From an uncultured Lachnospiraceae bacterium (lineage in GTDB: Bacteria > Bacillota > Clostridia > Lachnospirales > Lachnospiraceae), in assembly GCA_910584695.1 (NCBI GenBank), contig CAJUBR010000015.1, forward strand, positions 1 to 43,425: a stretch of DNA of 43,425 nucleotides, in the 5' to 3' direction. Numbering within the stretch: position 1 is the stretch's first letter; each line of letters starts with the position of its first letter. This document shows, piece after piece, positions 12,001-17,841 of this stretch. The notes beneath the pieces are model-generated. The model was given only the letters and a program-made list of their open reading frames with translations. It ran no database searches and was not told where the DNA came from. A program made the position numbers and the translations under genes.

Positions 12001-12119
12001 TCGGTAGCATAAACCGTGGAAACAGCGGACGGAACTGCATCCCCAAAACAATGAATCCCCATAACGATTAACAAAATCCATGCTATAAATTTTTGTACCT
12101 TTTTCTTTCCTCTTTTCAT
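1..12119 (-). CDS. Giant exported RHS/YD-repeat protein with N-terminal beta-solenoid-like repeats (3' end outside window)
   Basis: The frame opens with MKRGKKKVQKFIAWILL, a signal peptide, after the RBS AGAGGGGAG, and stays open for 4,039 codons to the window edge, so the C-terminus is missing. Approximate domain order: acidic linker (40-105); repeats carrying a recurring xLNGHxLTVxGDF signature, at least eight copies, strand-turn rich and resembling a beta-solenoid (110-1655); about six FN3 domains alternating with Ig-like domains (1665-2610); a PKD domain with WDFGDG near 2690; a carboxypeptidase-regulatory-like domain (2720-2805); a Gly/Ser-rich linker near 2890; a DUF6531-like start of the RHS shell with VNVSTGAY near 3166; then YD repeats such as YTYDDLGRNTK to the edge. 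RHS proteins form hollow shells that often carry a variable C-terminal toxin; whether this one does cannot be seen. It probably acts outside the cell. The gene follows the small YD protein by 29 bp and is likely co-transcribed with it. Confidence 0.9.
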   Translation of the reverse strand, partial: MKRGKKKVQKFIAWILLIVMGIHCFGDAVPSAVSTVYATDYERGSEEAEEEIRKAEEASGIGKRDEEEIEAVKEDTAAESAVGETQESSADEEQNSITVEEEPVLYEDKTIYAATTLTEDMEVGNLFIGAALHLNGHKLTVHGDVTVNSYLYIEGGYLYVEGAFIEGYSCYLSMESPNDYLEVSEDYVIYCRDYNGIRGVKKGTIAIGGDFCENKQSRYDRSLVCYHIPCKVIMDGDHAQTIDIRKECGLYFQNLVIENTSEEGVVSNYILNYDNLTDEGKKLHYKTEGEFGETLTEDKIIDGDYCLLGGTLNLAGHSLTVKGDFLHAGGKLFINGGSLTIEGDYKKQFCYTENGEETIDHSIGRLVMQKEQDYVLIKGDYVDSSWNMEEGDLTAGTLELQGSMLGDDNLKHQLFYAKGNHQVKLTGKGRQVIRNGLTDSKESIHFANLTIDQPESGSVVLESEIEVTESIEHISSNIMGKTKLCGAKIVGTDVYGDIRINQDYSFSSDVTVHSDLYMGGISDVINISLGSGCVTVTGNCILENKGCKVDTGVMRIKGDLKKDGAAYLSTGENTEIQFIGDSVQTVSISHASTLLTNVVVDNPEGVIVEDNIAVLNVSCKQGVLSYASGGVHGFTVEEDGEYDGDLVIGGGVFDLNGHRYHVKGNLTIANGALNMTNAADYLTVDGNFTTNSTMDHSSKLTNGVLEVKGDFSQTGGTKAFTATDNHTVVFSGTKQQKVSFANPVTSYFCNMETPNTAGTVFSTDVKAMGTVRQTGRAEGYLCISNTTIFAGDSYPGNVKIAEEVILSGNCKIDGELLAVEKMNLNGKEVEVTGKVIMSSYACSIYINHGHMICRSIEMGNQSSVNMRYEDDQLTIQEDFTGCCGVFSKGQIKVGGNIIFSAFFDSYSYMNEDVTLEMNGKQKQTITMTTSQQYFGTLVLNNTSEEGIYVSNQLNYKKLVNTSGTKVAFSDGGIMGYTLNRDEIVEGDLLLSGGDMDLNGHSLTVKGDFLQSGGNVNINQGTLLVEGDYCLAKRIEKEDGTFAYQNADCKLYMNHAEDCITVKGDIYSGVPKASAWSCSAGTLNLLGNLTLLNYTCLNFGKDVVLVLNGREQQQFTAKGSNINLGELSLKNEKGVAVTSSSYVYVQGILSTNGYPVEGWIGIYNGTEIKDDIVRGNLYFLGKYSMDKDLYVKGDVDLGMLVLNGYHLTVDGNCTMNNGNSGIIQKNGILEIKGDLLNRSNYGYYEGRGTNQVILSGDKKQTMQANYLRWKFQELVIENTSDEGVYAAELFDAEKIVDVNHKLSFYTEGNIGYTLTKDTVIQGDFSLLVGNMDLNGHKLTVTGNLVQRGGTLDVNGGKLEVYGDYTLGNTYASGNYQKNHAELHMNKKEDYVFCGGDMNLVVGSDFSEHLKQGTIEIKGNWNSGNMGAQLAMGKELVVRFTGNRRQDINLSHYMSFYFGTISLENISAEGVVTKNDLQISNPIKGNGKITGTEGKWLYWSNGDPFPFTQWNGNICICTKTVMQRNLIVDGSINLQQQLDLNGRILQVKKDFILNSHSGKLSMQRKEDVVQIIGNLNATRGTMNLSAGRLDIKGDVNITGGSIQASGSHTTTLSGKMTAKGTAYIQTVTIPDSQTLNTLVLTKPRDYYVFNRDVEGMCSELIEDIQDITAPSVPVGLSAQNVSYTSLKLTWQASTDDTGVSGYDIYRNDKKVMSVSGTSYTDKNLTPGTEYRYYVIAKDATLNTSAASKTLTVTTPEDKEAPEIPGKPELSERMADTLKLTWDAVTDNVKVAGYRIYRNGEEIGTTEKTEYLDTGLSVNSRYTYTVLAYDTSENASSLSEEADCYTQAVEIESMSPKNYDKLTGAQTEFSVSFLNAGSSSGYQVYMGYREPGQETYKELLNKTAGKGTAYRRKITASARLETADVSGEEIEVLVRITDAGGYETEEFYTYYLDQSAPAKLEEAGVEMKNGVAVISYGKGVEADVAGYRIYREEAGKEREQITEIKDPAKTYYYDTAITEGVTYTYYVAAYDEEGQIGELSDALVTTCDKDLSAPVIERVEPEEELLNGTVVLTLKARDNKSLEKAIIESYDKEAEDYVKLAECLFTGDSVSYELDTIGWKEEVLLRFTVYDAAGNENEEEFVKSYTIDNEGPEQIKNLRADITSTTAVLTWDAPEDEDFSHFSLEEQQEDGTWKEIAQTTIVTGYALEGLLPDSTHVYRVTGYDIRNNAGIPSESITVMIKEDTIAPRITSILPNGGYYNSKIPLVINGYDNIALSEMMIEYSADKENWTLLDHSVFEEEKKEQTVSYTFDLAGIAEGDIYIRAYCKDTAGNEGDKGQILLQCKVDKTAPAAVDKLTAEGEAGSIHLSWNEPVDNDVAGYRIYRSPEGLDAYTCIQSNVTSIGFYDRSAAYDTAYSYRITAFDKAGNESRQSNVAVAQKLPDDEAPVIHSVAPEEGSWISGKVELSALVSDNDKVSHVEFALRQQGEDSIKQAAGTVETDFSSGTVTCKLDTTNYANGIYEVFVTAKDAAGNASRTFRTLLHISNISLPEPELFASAGNWSSVLHYSGKEDIRYILYRKKLNEDAFETVTAGTGSLIYQDQDVNPNYTYVYQLMIQDKAGNTAYSALYDVKPKPVDDKEPKAVILAGTAVTEGYEAVFNGMDSTDNHKIASYQWDFGDGSAMVSGPTPRHTYKKAGEYNLTLTVADPAGNTNSTTMKITVLPKTSSGKAVVKVRNASGTPLKGVTIYVNTSTEKNDMHYTGKDGKADIMAGPGTYRIALYQPGYVAKEETVEIELHGEREYVFTLEQGETMSADFTVRQMTFEEMVEAGIDITAPENQHVFTVNTKLAFSETERPITGGAGAPGMTQAYVAVNKGGSNSGNKDDTQQGDSSGGGGGDGPQAGTGEGEFQDIYYYVHITQSISWLKDMYEATLIVYNNASSQTIVARNLNTRLILPFGLSLAGTYSGQSEDKQLKDLKGGESDSATWYVRGDTPGTYQLQALLTGILQPFKADIACSFVSNAFDVTAGNGLVLTIEPEDRAEKDELYYVYFTLSNEGAKEFYNVNTTFGTQHASSKRYVATADGAKRVPVMSAGDGMAVECLKPGESISGIYKTTVPVKGEKWFCYQRLMDYEYKVLEGANLGVQVRISPRASHVPVPDLTYQQPDEENSEADPVNVSTGAYTDQISALSVQGVNPVSADLQYDSTAVEELGEFGYGWTHNYETRILDMKDGTVRYYVSPTGYYTFLAEDYEKAEYKQDKNGYFYLDISAIPTKQDYKCLNENKAGYVLKRNDKGVYTLKDKGGTTTVFDKDGNVTSIANKEGKKIKIIRGTDSFTVIDTATERHLVYELNKDKLVSRVTDGNGREALFYYDENKCLKQFTNAIGENTYYTYDEGHRILTVTDDNNNTYVTNAYQKYDSLYAASKKVTRVASQKDGLGNQTAFSYKEDEGSGKLTTTATTRSGKKKKTVTDVYGNITCMTNEAGDQTLMTYDKDGNQTSVNNANGYDTVYWYDGGGNMTSIENSLMDGSMAETVMTYDSDGNMLTMENCNGESMHCTYNAKGLLESVTDQNGNTTRYKYNSSGQVTEERDKDNRTIQYTYEKGDLTSVKDKNGNVTKYTYNKLGLPETVTVEDEDQTYTTRTFYDELGRTDYVMDTEGGVTSYEYDCAGNVTSRTDPGGAMTVYRYDNNYQMIKETVYASEEGKTATSTTDYAYTKEGLLKKVADAENGTVLEYTYDETGNKTKEVEKNKGGKKLSEVRYQYDKAGNVTKQTRINVNPKEGEPASQSVEYKYYPNGKPDYTIDAAGNKTTYSYDKSWRVQTIASDTEPAVTYRYDPAGRVLSETVGTKEGERTTTTYTYDVYGNVASATDTAGNTTQYRYDGNGNLTETEDAAHRVFYSRYDALNRVTETGMRAPGAGDIPLTRTAYDIRNHTVTETDAVKGGSITTTYDTAGRPVKTTSKEGAVLSETVYDTEGRVLQTVDAKGMVTEYVYNALMQVEKIRTGAKGAASGGRYALTGEVRETAYTYDDLGRNTKVTDAMEGV

Positions 12120-12148
12120 GTATGTTTCTCCCCTCTATTTTTTATAAC

Positions 12149-12889
12149 CTACTTTACTTTAATTGATTTCACCTTACTGTATTTCGAATAGATTGTCTTT
12201 CCAGTCTTCGCCTTCATCAAAGCCCGGACCTTGACATAATAGGTCTTTCCCTTTTTTACCTTCCATTTTTTACTGGTGATCGAACTTTTCTTATTCCTGG
12301 TTACTTTGATTGTTTTTGCTTTTTTAAATTTCTTATTGGTGGCATATTTAATCTGATATCCTGTCTCACCATACAAGCCTCTCTTTTTAACCTGTTTTAT
12401 CTTGATGGTCAGATAATATTTCTTTTTGCTCTTGCTTTTCTTTAACGATTTGATGACCGGTTTCTTTTTCTTAAACTGATTGTAATTTTTGAGATCCGTC
12501 GCCGTATAATGAAGGGAAGGTGTTACCACAGGCGGTTTTTGCGTCTGCCCTGTACTACTTCCCGGGGTTCCTGTACTCCCTCCGCTTACCTGGGTGTTTC
12601 CTCCCGGCCGGGTTCCACTATCCGGCAAATCCTCTTTTTTCAGCTTCCTGCTATACAACAGATTGCCGTTGGCATCATATCCGTATTTTATTTCTGTTCC
12701 ATCCGGGTACCGGGCAGAAGAAATCCTGCCCAAAGAATCATACTCATAGTTGATATCCTGATTTTGTGCACTGACGTAATACATATCACTTACCGACAGT
12801 CTGCTTCCCAGCACCGCACTACAGGCAAAGAAATATACAAACATATTTGTTACCAGTATTGTTAAAAATAAACTTCTTCCCTTTTTCAT
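12149..12889 (-). CDS. Small secreted YD-repeat protein with lysine-rich C-terminal domain
   Basis: This 246-residue protein has a signal peptide (about 1-28), two YD-type repeats (INYEYDSLGRI and IKYGYDANGNLLYSR, 47-81), a Gly/Ser/Thr/Pro linker (90-125) and a very lysine-rich beta-rich C-terminal domain (135-246, ending KYSKVKSIKVK) resembling FN3-like tails of clostridial secreted proteins. The start is placed at the second Met (12889): the ribosome site GAGGGGG lies about 7 nt before it, but only about 1 nt before the ATG at 12895. It is the first gene of the unit leading into the giant RHS gene, 29 bp downstream. Two YD repeats are too few to build an RHS shell, so it may be an accessory or a trimmed paralogue. 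The lysine-rich domain could bind the anionic cell wall; that is inference. Confidence 0.75.
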   Translation of the reverse strand: MKKGRSLFLTILVTNMFVYFFACSAVLGSRLSVSDMYYVSAQNQDINYEYDSLGRISSARYPDGTEIKYGYDANGNLLYSRKLKKEDLPDSGTRPGGNTQVSGGSTGTPGSSTGQTQKPPVVTPSLHYTATDLKNYNQFKKKKPVIKSLKKSKSKKKYYLTIKIKQVKKRGLYGETGYQIKYATNKKFKKAKTIKVTRNKKSSITSKKWKVKKGKTYYVKVRALMKAKTGKTIYSKYSKVKSIKVK

Positions 12890-12948
12890 CTGCATTCCCC
12901 CTCATTTGCCCCTTCTAATTTATTTGCAATTTGACATTTATCGACAAT

Positions 12949-12977
12949 ATTTTACTATTTTCGATTAAATTCGTCAA
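12949..12977 (-). promoter_or_regulatory. Sigma-A-type promoter for the small YD / giant RHS unit
   Basis: Reading the minus strand, TTGACG (12977-12972) and TAAAAT (12954-12949) are separated by exactly 17 nt. Transcription would start near 12942, leaving a leader of about 50 nt before the small YD gene. The rest of 12890-13126 is AT-rich and I see no gene in it. Confidence 0.6.
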
Positions 12978-13126
12978 TATTTTTACTACATTTTATTGTA
13001 TGTAGACATTAATTCTATTTTACATAGAACTTTTTCAACGAATAACTTAAAAGAAGAAAACATCCTAATCAACCGTTAAAATCTTTACTATATGCAAAAA
13101 ATCACTCATATTCATTTCATAACGAC

Positions 13127-13154
13127 TTTTGCCTTTCTTTAAAAAAAGGCAAAA
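13127..13154 (-). terminator. Second hairpin behind the amylase terminator
   Basis: TTTTGCCTTT (13127-13136) pairs with AAAGGCAAAA (13145-13154) around a short loop. It lies directly downstream, in the minus direction, of the strong terminator hairpin at 13157-13182 and could act as a backup. Its A/T-rich stem makes it weaker. Confidence 0.4.
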
Positions 13155-13156
13155 TA

Positions 13157-13182
13157 ATTGCGACCGGTAATCCGGTCGCAAT
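13157..13182 (-). terminator. Rho-independent terminator of the amylase gene
   Basis: A perfect 11-bp stem, ATTGCGACCGG with CCGGTCGCAAT, closes a 4-nt loop. On the minus strand it is followed by ATTATTTTGCC and a T-rich run. It lies 30 bp after the amylase stop codon. Confidence 0.85.
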
Positions 13183-13212
13183 ATCCTGATAATATTTAGT
13201 TTTTATCCTTTC

Positions 13213-16200
13213 TTATTTGATCTTAATCTTGATCTTTGCTTTCTTATTACTTCCATCTGTAGCTGTTGCAGTAATGGTTACCTTCTTTCCCTTTCCTGCT
13301 TTCTTCGCCTTGACAACACCTTTTTTGCTAACGGTTGCATACTTGGTATTGGAACTGGTCCATTTCAAGGTCTTATTTACTTTCTTTCCAGTCGTCGACA
13401 CGGTCGCTTTTATCTTTAATGTCTTGCCGGCTTTCACGGTTTTCTTAGATGCCTTCAGTTTTACCTTCTTAACTGCATTCTTCATAATCTGAATCTTATA
13501 TGTCGCTTTCACACCACTGCCGTCCTTTGCCGTAGCTGTAACCGTAACCTTCTTTCCTGCCCCTGCCTTTTTCAGGGTAAGCTTGCCCTTCTGGTCGATG
13601 GTCGCATACTTTTTATTACTGGTTTTCCATGTAACAGCTTTATTTACCGCATTAGAAGGCTGTACCTTTAGGGATAATTTTACCTTCTTACCTGCTGCTA
13701 ATTTCTTGGAAGGACCACTGATGGTAAGCTTTGTTACCTTTACCTGACTTTCAGGTGTTTTCTTCTCTGTCGTTGCTTCTGTCTTTGGAGCTTCCGGCTT
13801 TGGAGCCTCCGTTGTTGGTTCCTGAGTCCCTGCCTTTCCTTTTACAAGAATTACCGTACCACCTTCCGAACTCTTAGGAAGTGCAATACTGACATCTCCC
13901 TTTGCATCTGCCGTATAATTCTTACCGGAATACAAATCCTGATAAGCGGCTTTTGCTTCCAAACCGCTCACCTTCACAGTCTGGTTTTCATCCTTGATAT
14001 TCATACCTACCCATAAAGATTGATTTCCATAGGTACGTTTTACAATATCATATCCCTTATCATCGTTACTGTCCACAACCGTTCTGTCCCCTCTTGCAAA
14101 TACATCTACATAGGACTTACGGATTGCCAGCAGCTTCGTATAATGCTTGTAGGTTACATTGCTATCTTTTGCATTTGCCCAGTCAAAGTCATAACGGTTC
14201 GTCTGATAAGGATATACATTCTCTCCGGTCTGTCCAACTTCCTCACCATAATAGATAACCGGCTGTCCCTTTGCAGTAATCTGCAAGGTTGCTGCCACCA
14301 AAGAAGCTGCTGTGGCTGCACTCTCTGTCATTTCTTTACTATCCATTAGATTCTGCTTAAATCCAATCTCATCATGACTGCCTAAAAACTGACCTGTTAA
14401 ATATGTATTATTCAATGCTGCATTTCTTCCGGTCATGAATTTTTCAACCTCTGAAATATTGCCACTTACAAAATTGGTTGCCTGATCATTAAAATCAAAA
14501 TCCAGGTCGGAATCCATCTGACCGCTTCCTAAAGAACCTCCATTGGATGCGTAACCAGCACCGGAATATTCACCAATCATCTTAAAGGAAGGATTTACCT
14601 TTGTTACGGAATTCTTTAATGCTGCCCATGTAGTTCCCTCTACATGTTTTACGGTATCGACACGATAATAGTCAATTCCATAATTCTTCATCCAGTTCGT
14701 CTGCCACTCTACCAGTTTTGCCCTTACTGTAGGATCCTCGGTCTTAAAATCCGGAAGATCGGATAACGAATCCTTCTGGTCGTCTCCTGCAACCACATCC
14801 TGTCTTCCCCGAATCATATCACCAAAGGTATCTAATGTGTCATACCCTGCATGATTTACAACAATATCCACCATAATCTTGATTCCACGCTCGTGTGCTT
14901 CGCTGATTAAAGTCTTAAACTCATTTTCCGTACCCATTGTCGGATTTAACTTTGTAAAGTCACTTGCCCAGTATCCATGATATGCAGCATTAAACGGAAC
15001 ATCCTCACTACCCTCGTCAGTTACCTTTACACCAGGAATATTTTCAACAATCGGAGTAATCCAGATTGTATTGATCCCCAGATTCTTTAAATAATCAAGC
15101 TTCTTTGTCACTCCGGCAAAATCACCGCCATGATAAAGTCCCGGGTTCTCCTTGTCATAGGTAGAGGTTACACCTGCCGGTAAATCAGAATCACTGGCTG
15201 TATTATTTCCTGTATTTCCGTCAAAGAAACGGTCTGTTACCATAAAATAGATACATGCCTCATCCCAGTCAAAATCATTTGCTGCTTTTTCTCTCTTTGC
15301 AACCGTAACATCCACTGTTGTTTTATATTCATTATTAAACTGGTCGGTTACTACGATCGGTAATGTCTTTTTACCTAATGCGGTATCCGTTGTTGCAGAA
15401 ATGGCAACTGCCTGCAGTTCCGGCTCAATTGCCATATCCTTGCTTCCTCCTAAAGAAGAAACATCAATGGATGCCTTTTCCACTTCAAACTCCGGTGTAT
15501 CCTCCTCTTTCTGTGTCTGGTTCACTTCAAATGAAACAACGTTATTTTCATTGTAGTTAAAAGATGGATTCATAACTTTTGCACTGATATCAGCACTCAG
15601 CTTGTAATAATCCACATACGAATACTCGGTTGCTTCTTTTGTTTCTTTATTCTCATTATACTGGTCTAATACATATTCCTCACCGATATGATAGCGGTAA
15701 TGGATACGACCGTTCTCTAAGCCTTGTTTCACATAAACAAAGCGTTTATCTGCCTCATTGTAAGTCATTGGATAATCCGTTCCGTCTATCTCTACCTTAG
15801 GCTCTAAATCCGGCAGGGTTCCGTCTATCAAAGCCTCATCATCACGGTAATAGAAAGAAATCTGATTCTCCTTCGGCTGCAATTCATAGCCAGTATTGTA
15901 TGGGGCACTTAACTCCGGTTCCTCTCCTTCTTTCATTTTCGCACATACAACTGTCTGTTCAAGTGGGAAGGAAACAGAATGATCACCACCATCCTTGATC
16001 CATGGTTCCCCGCTGGCATCTAATGCGACCACAAAATCTACTTTTGTACAGGAAGGTTTTACTTTCACTTTAACCAGATAATTTCCGTCACTTTGTTTCT
16101 CAAAATCAATCAGTTCCTGTTTGTAACCGGTAGTCCAAGAAGAAAACTGCGGTGTATCTGTTGCAGTCTTATTCTCATATTCCAGATAGAACCATCTTTG

Positions 16201-17586
16201 TGCAGTCCGGGTAATGGTTGGTTTCTCCGTGGTAGGGGTCTTGCCATATTCATACCATAAGGTTATCTCGTCTAAATCCGGATCAATCTCATAGTATTGG
16301 TTTCCATCCTGACCGTCATCCCAGCTTCCTGCCTTATCCCTTGCAATAATACCAAGTTTATTAAACGGAATCTTCACGGTTCCGGTCAGCCATGTAACAT
16401 TGTTCTGTTCATCTTCCAAAGTCCCTGTCAGATCCATGACTGCATTGCCCGAACCGCCATCCTCAAAGATGTAAATGTCGGAAACTCCCGGAAGCATCTC
16501 CAAATCCTGTGAATACATATTAATGTTCACGGTGTACTCTTTATCCACAACCGGAATGGTAATCTCTTTCTCAAACTCATTATAGCTTGCAACTACAACT
16601 ACGGATGTTATTTCCTCTGCACTATCCACTGTAATCTGATTACCGCTTAACGTAACTCCTTGTACCGGAGATTTTAAGGTGTATGTTATAGTTACATCGG
16701 CTGGTGTTTCGGAATTACCGTCATAATACTTGGCAGATGTGGCTAACTCCGTCTCTTTGCCTTTAATGATATTCCCATTAGAGACTACAATATCTTTAAT
16801 CAGTGTCTGTGTAACTTCGACATTTTTGTCGTCATCTGTCGTGTCAATTGTAAAGGTTACATCCGCCGGAGCTTTCACCTCAACAGAACGATTGCCACCG
16901 GGACCTGTACCGTTTCCAAACGGAAGCTCCCATGCCTGATTTGCTGGATCCTGCAAAATTTTATAAGAATAGTTTCCCTTTGCAACACTCTTGAGGGTTA
17001 TGCTGTACTTAGTGGTGCCATCTACCTTAGTCAAAAAATTATTTTCGTCTGTAATAGACCAGGTACTGCCTGCTAATCCACCGTCACCTGCTAAAACAAA
17101 GATTTCCTCTATTTCCGGAAACGGAATCTCTGTTGTCAGTTCTGCCTCATCGTACCATTTCTTGTCAGCCGGATTATAATATGCCTCTGTTAAATTGTCT
17201 TCTGCAATCTGTGCATTCCAGCATTTGTGTTCCTCTGCATCCTTATTAACAAACTGAACGCCTCCAATGGAACCCGTGATTTTAACATAGCCCCATCCAT
17301 CCAATCCGTCTTTTGATAATAAGGTTGGGTATTGATCTCCCTGTCCCCAACTTGTAGGACGCATTTTCGCCTCATCGTTTGCTTCTACTTCAAGATTTCC
17401 GCTTGATGCCCATGCGTTAACCCCCCAGTCACCTACTGTCGTGCCATCCGGCAGCTTAAAATACAATGTTACTGCATTCCCTGCAGCTTTTGCTGTGCTC
17501 ATGGCCAATTCCGGCACCATTGACATAATCATCACTAAAACAAGTATAAAGCTTGCCGCTTTAGTGAGAATTTTCCGATTTCCCAT
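13213..17586 (-). CDS. Multimodular extracellular alpha-amylase (GH13) with starch-binding modules and C-terminal Ig-like (Big2) domains
   Basis: This 1,457-residue secreted enzyme should cut alpha-1,4 bonds in starch or related glucans. A signal peptide (1-36) precedes a starch-binding-like module (37-150, with WGVNAW and GWGYVKITG), an X25/SusE-like module (160-260), a beta-rich Ig-like stretch (262-350), further starch-binding or linker modules (350-765) and the GH13 barrel (about 770-1200). The four GH13 regions are visible: DIVVNHAG, YRVDTVKHV (nucleophile D977), GEYSG (acid/base E1006) and GSHDE (D1072). A Thr/Glu/Pro linker (about 1255-1280) leads to two lysine-rich Big2-like domains (1284-1369 and 1370-1457). 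There is no LPXTG motif, so the tail may hold it to the wall non-covalently. The layout recalls large surface amylases of gut Lachnospiraceae such as Amy13K of Eubacterium rectale, but orthology was not tested. The RBS AAAGGAGG supports the start. Confidence 0.92.
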   Translation of the reverse strand: MGNRKILTKAASFILVLVMIMSMVPELAMSTAKAAGNAVTLYFKLPDGTTVGDWGVNAWASSGNLEVEANDEAKMRPTSWGQGDQYPTLLSKDGLDGWGYVKITGSIGGVQFVNKDAEEHKCWNAQIAEDNLTEAYYNPADKKWYDEAELTTEIPFPEIEEIFVLAGDGGLAGSTWSITDENNFLTKVDGTTKYSITLKSVAKGNYSYKILQDPANQAWELPFGNGTGPGGNRSVEVKAPADVTFTIDTTDDDKNVEVTQTLIKDIVVSNGNIIKGKETELATSAKYYDGNSETPADVTITYTLKSPVQGVTLSGNQITVDSAEEITSVVVVASYNEFEKEITIPVVDKEYTVNINMYSQDLEMLPGVSDIYIFEDGGSGNAVMDLTGTLEDEQNNVTWLTGTVKIPFNKLGIIARDKAGSWDDGQDGNQYYEIDPDLDEITLWYEYGKTPTTEKPTITRTAQRWFYLEYENKTATDTPQFSSWTTGYKQELIDFEKQSDGNYLVKVKVKPSCTKVDFVVALDASGEPWIKDGGDHSVSFPLEQTVVCAKMKEGEEPELSAPYNTGYELQPKENQISFYYRDDEALIDGTLPDLEPKVEIDGTDYPMTYNEADKRFVYVKQGLENGRIHYRYHIGEEYVLDQYNENKETKEATEYSYVDYYKLSADISAKVMNPSFNYNENNVVSFEVNQTQKEEDTPEFEVEKASIDVSSLGGSKDMAIEPELQAVAISATTDTALGKKTLPIVVTDQFNNEYKTTVDVTVAKREKAANDFDWDEACIYFMVTDRFFDGNTGNNTASDSDLPAGVTSTYDKENPGLYHGGDFAGVTKKLDYLKNLGINTIWITPIVENIPGVKVTDEGSEDVPFNAAYHGYWASDFTKLNPTMGTENEFKTLISEAHERGIKIMVDIVVNHAGYDTLDTFGDMIRGRQDVVAGDDQKDSLSDLPDFKTEDPTVRAKLVEWQTNWMKNYGIDYYRVDTVKHVEGTTWAALKNSVTKVNPSFKMIGEYSGAGYASNGGSLGSGQMDSDLDFDFNDQATNFVSGNISEVEKFMTGRNAALNNTYLTGQFLGSHDEIGFKQNLMDSKEMTESAATAASLVAATLQITAKGQPVIYYGEEVGQTGENVYPYQTNRYDFDWANAKDSNVTYKHYTKLLAIRKSYVDVFARGDRTVVDSNDDKGYDIVKRTYGNQSLWVGMNIKDENQTVKVSGLEAKAAYQDLYSGKNYTADAKGDVSIALPKSSEGGTVILVKGKAGTQEPTTEAPKPEAPKTEATTEKKTPESQVKVTKLTISGPSKKLAAGKKVKLSLKVQPSNAVNKAVTWKTSNKKYATIDQKGKLTLKKAGAGKKVTVTATAKDGSGVKATYKIQIMKNAVKKVKLKASKKTVKAGKTLKIKATVSTTGKKVNKTLKWTSSNTKYATVSKKGVVKAKKAGKGKKVTITATATDGSNKKAKIKIKIK

Positions 17587-17625
17587 GTCTTGTCCTCCTT
17601 TTATATTGTTATATTTTCACAAACA

Positions 17626-17658
17626 AAATGCAAAACCGCCCCTTTTGTTTTTGCATTT
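17626..17658 (-). promoter_or_regulatory. Inverted repeat in the amylase leader
   Basis: AAATGCAAAA (17626-17635) and TTTTGCATTT (17649-17658) form a perfect 10-bp inverted repeat with a 13-nt centre. It lies between the predicted start of transcription and the amylase start codon, so it could be an RNA hairpin or an operator for a sugar-responsive regulator. It does not match the CcpA cre consensus. Confidence 0.4.
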
Positions 17659-17709
17659 ATAACAATACTAACATTTAGGTTAAAAAGGTGATATATAAAA
17701 AATCTACTT

Positions 17710-17738
17710 TTTATATCATTTTTTTAACAATTATTCAA
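17710..17738 (-). promoter_or_regulatory. Promoter of the amylase gene
   Basis: On the minus strand TTGAAT (17738-17733) is followed after 17 nt by TATAAA (17715-17710), with a TG dinucleotide in the extended -10 position. Initiation near 17703 would give a leader of about 117 nt carrying the inverted repeat at 17626-17658. Confidence 0.5.
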
Positions 17739-17841
17739 CAAAACTGGTTTTGATGCCTCATACACCATATCCTGTTGCACGCATTTTCATATCACTAGAT
17801 ATAGATATATAACGAAAATAGAGGATTTCGTCCGCTGAAAC

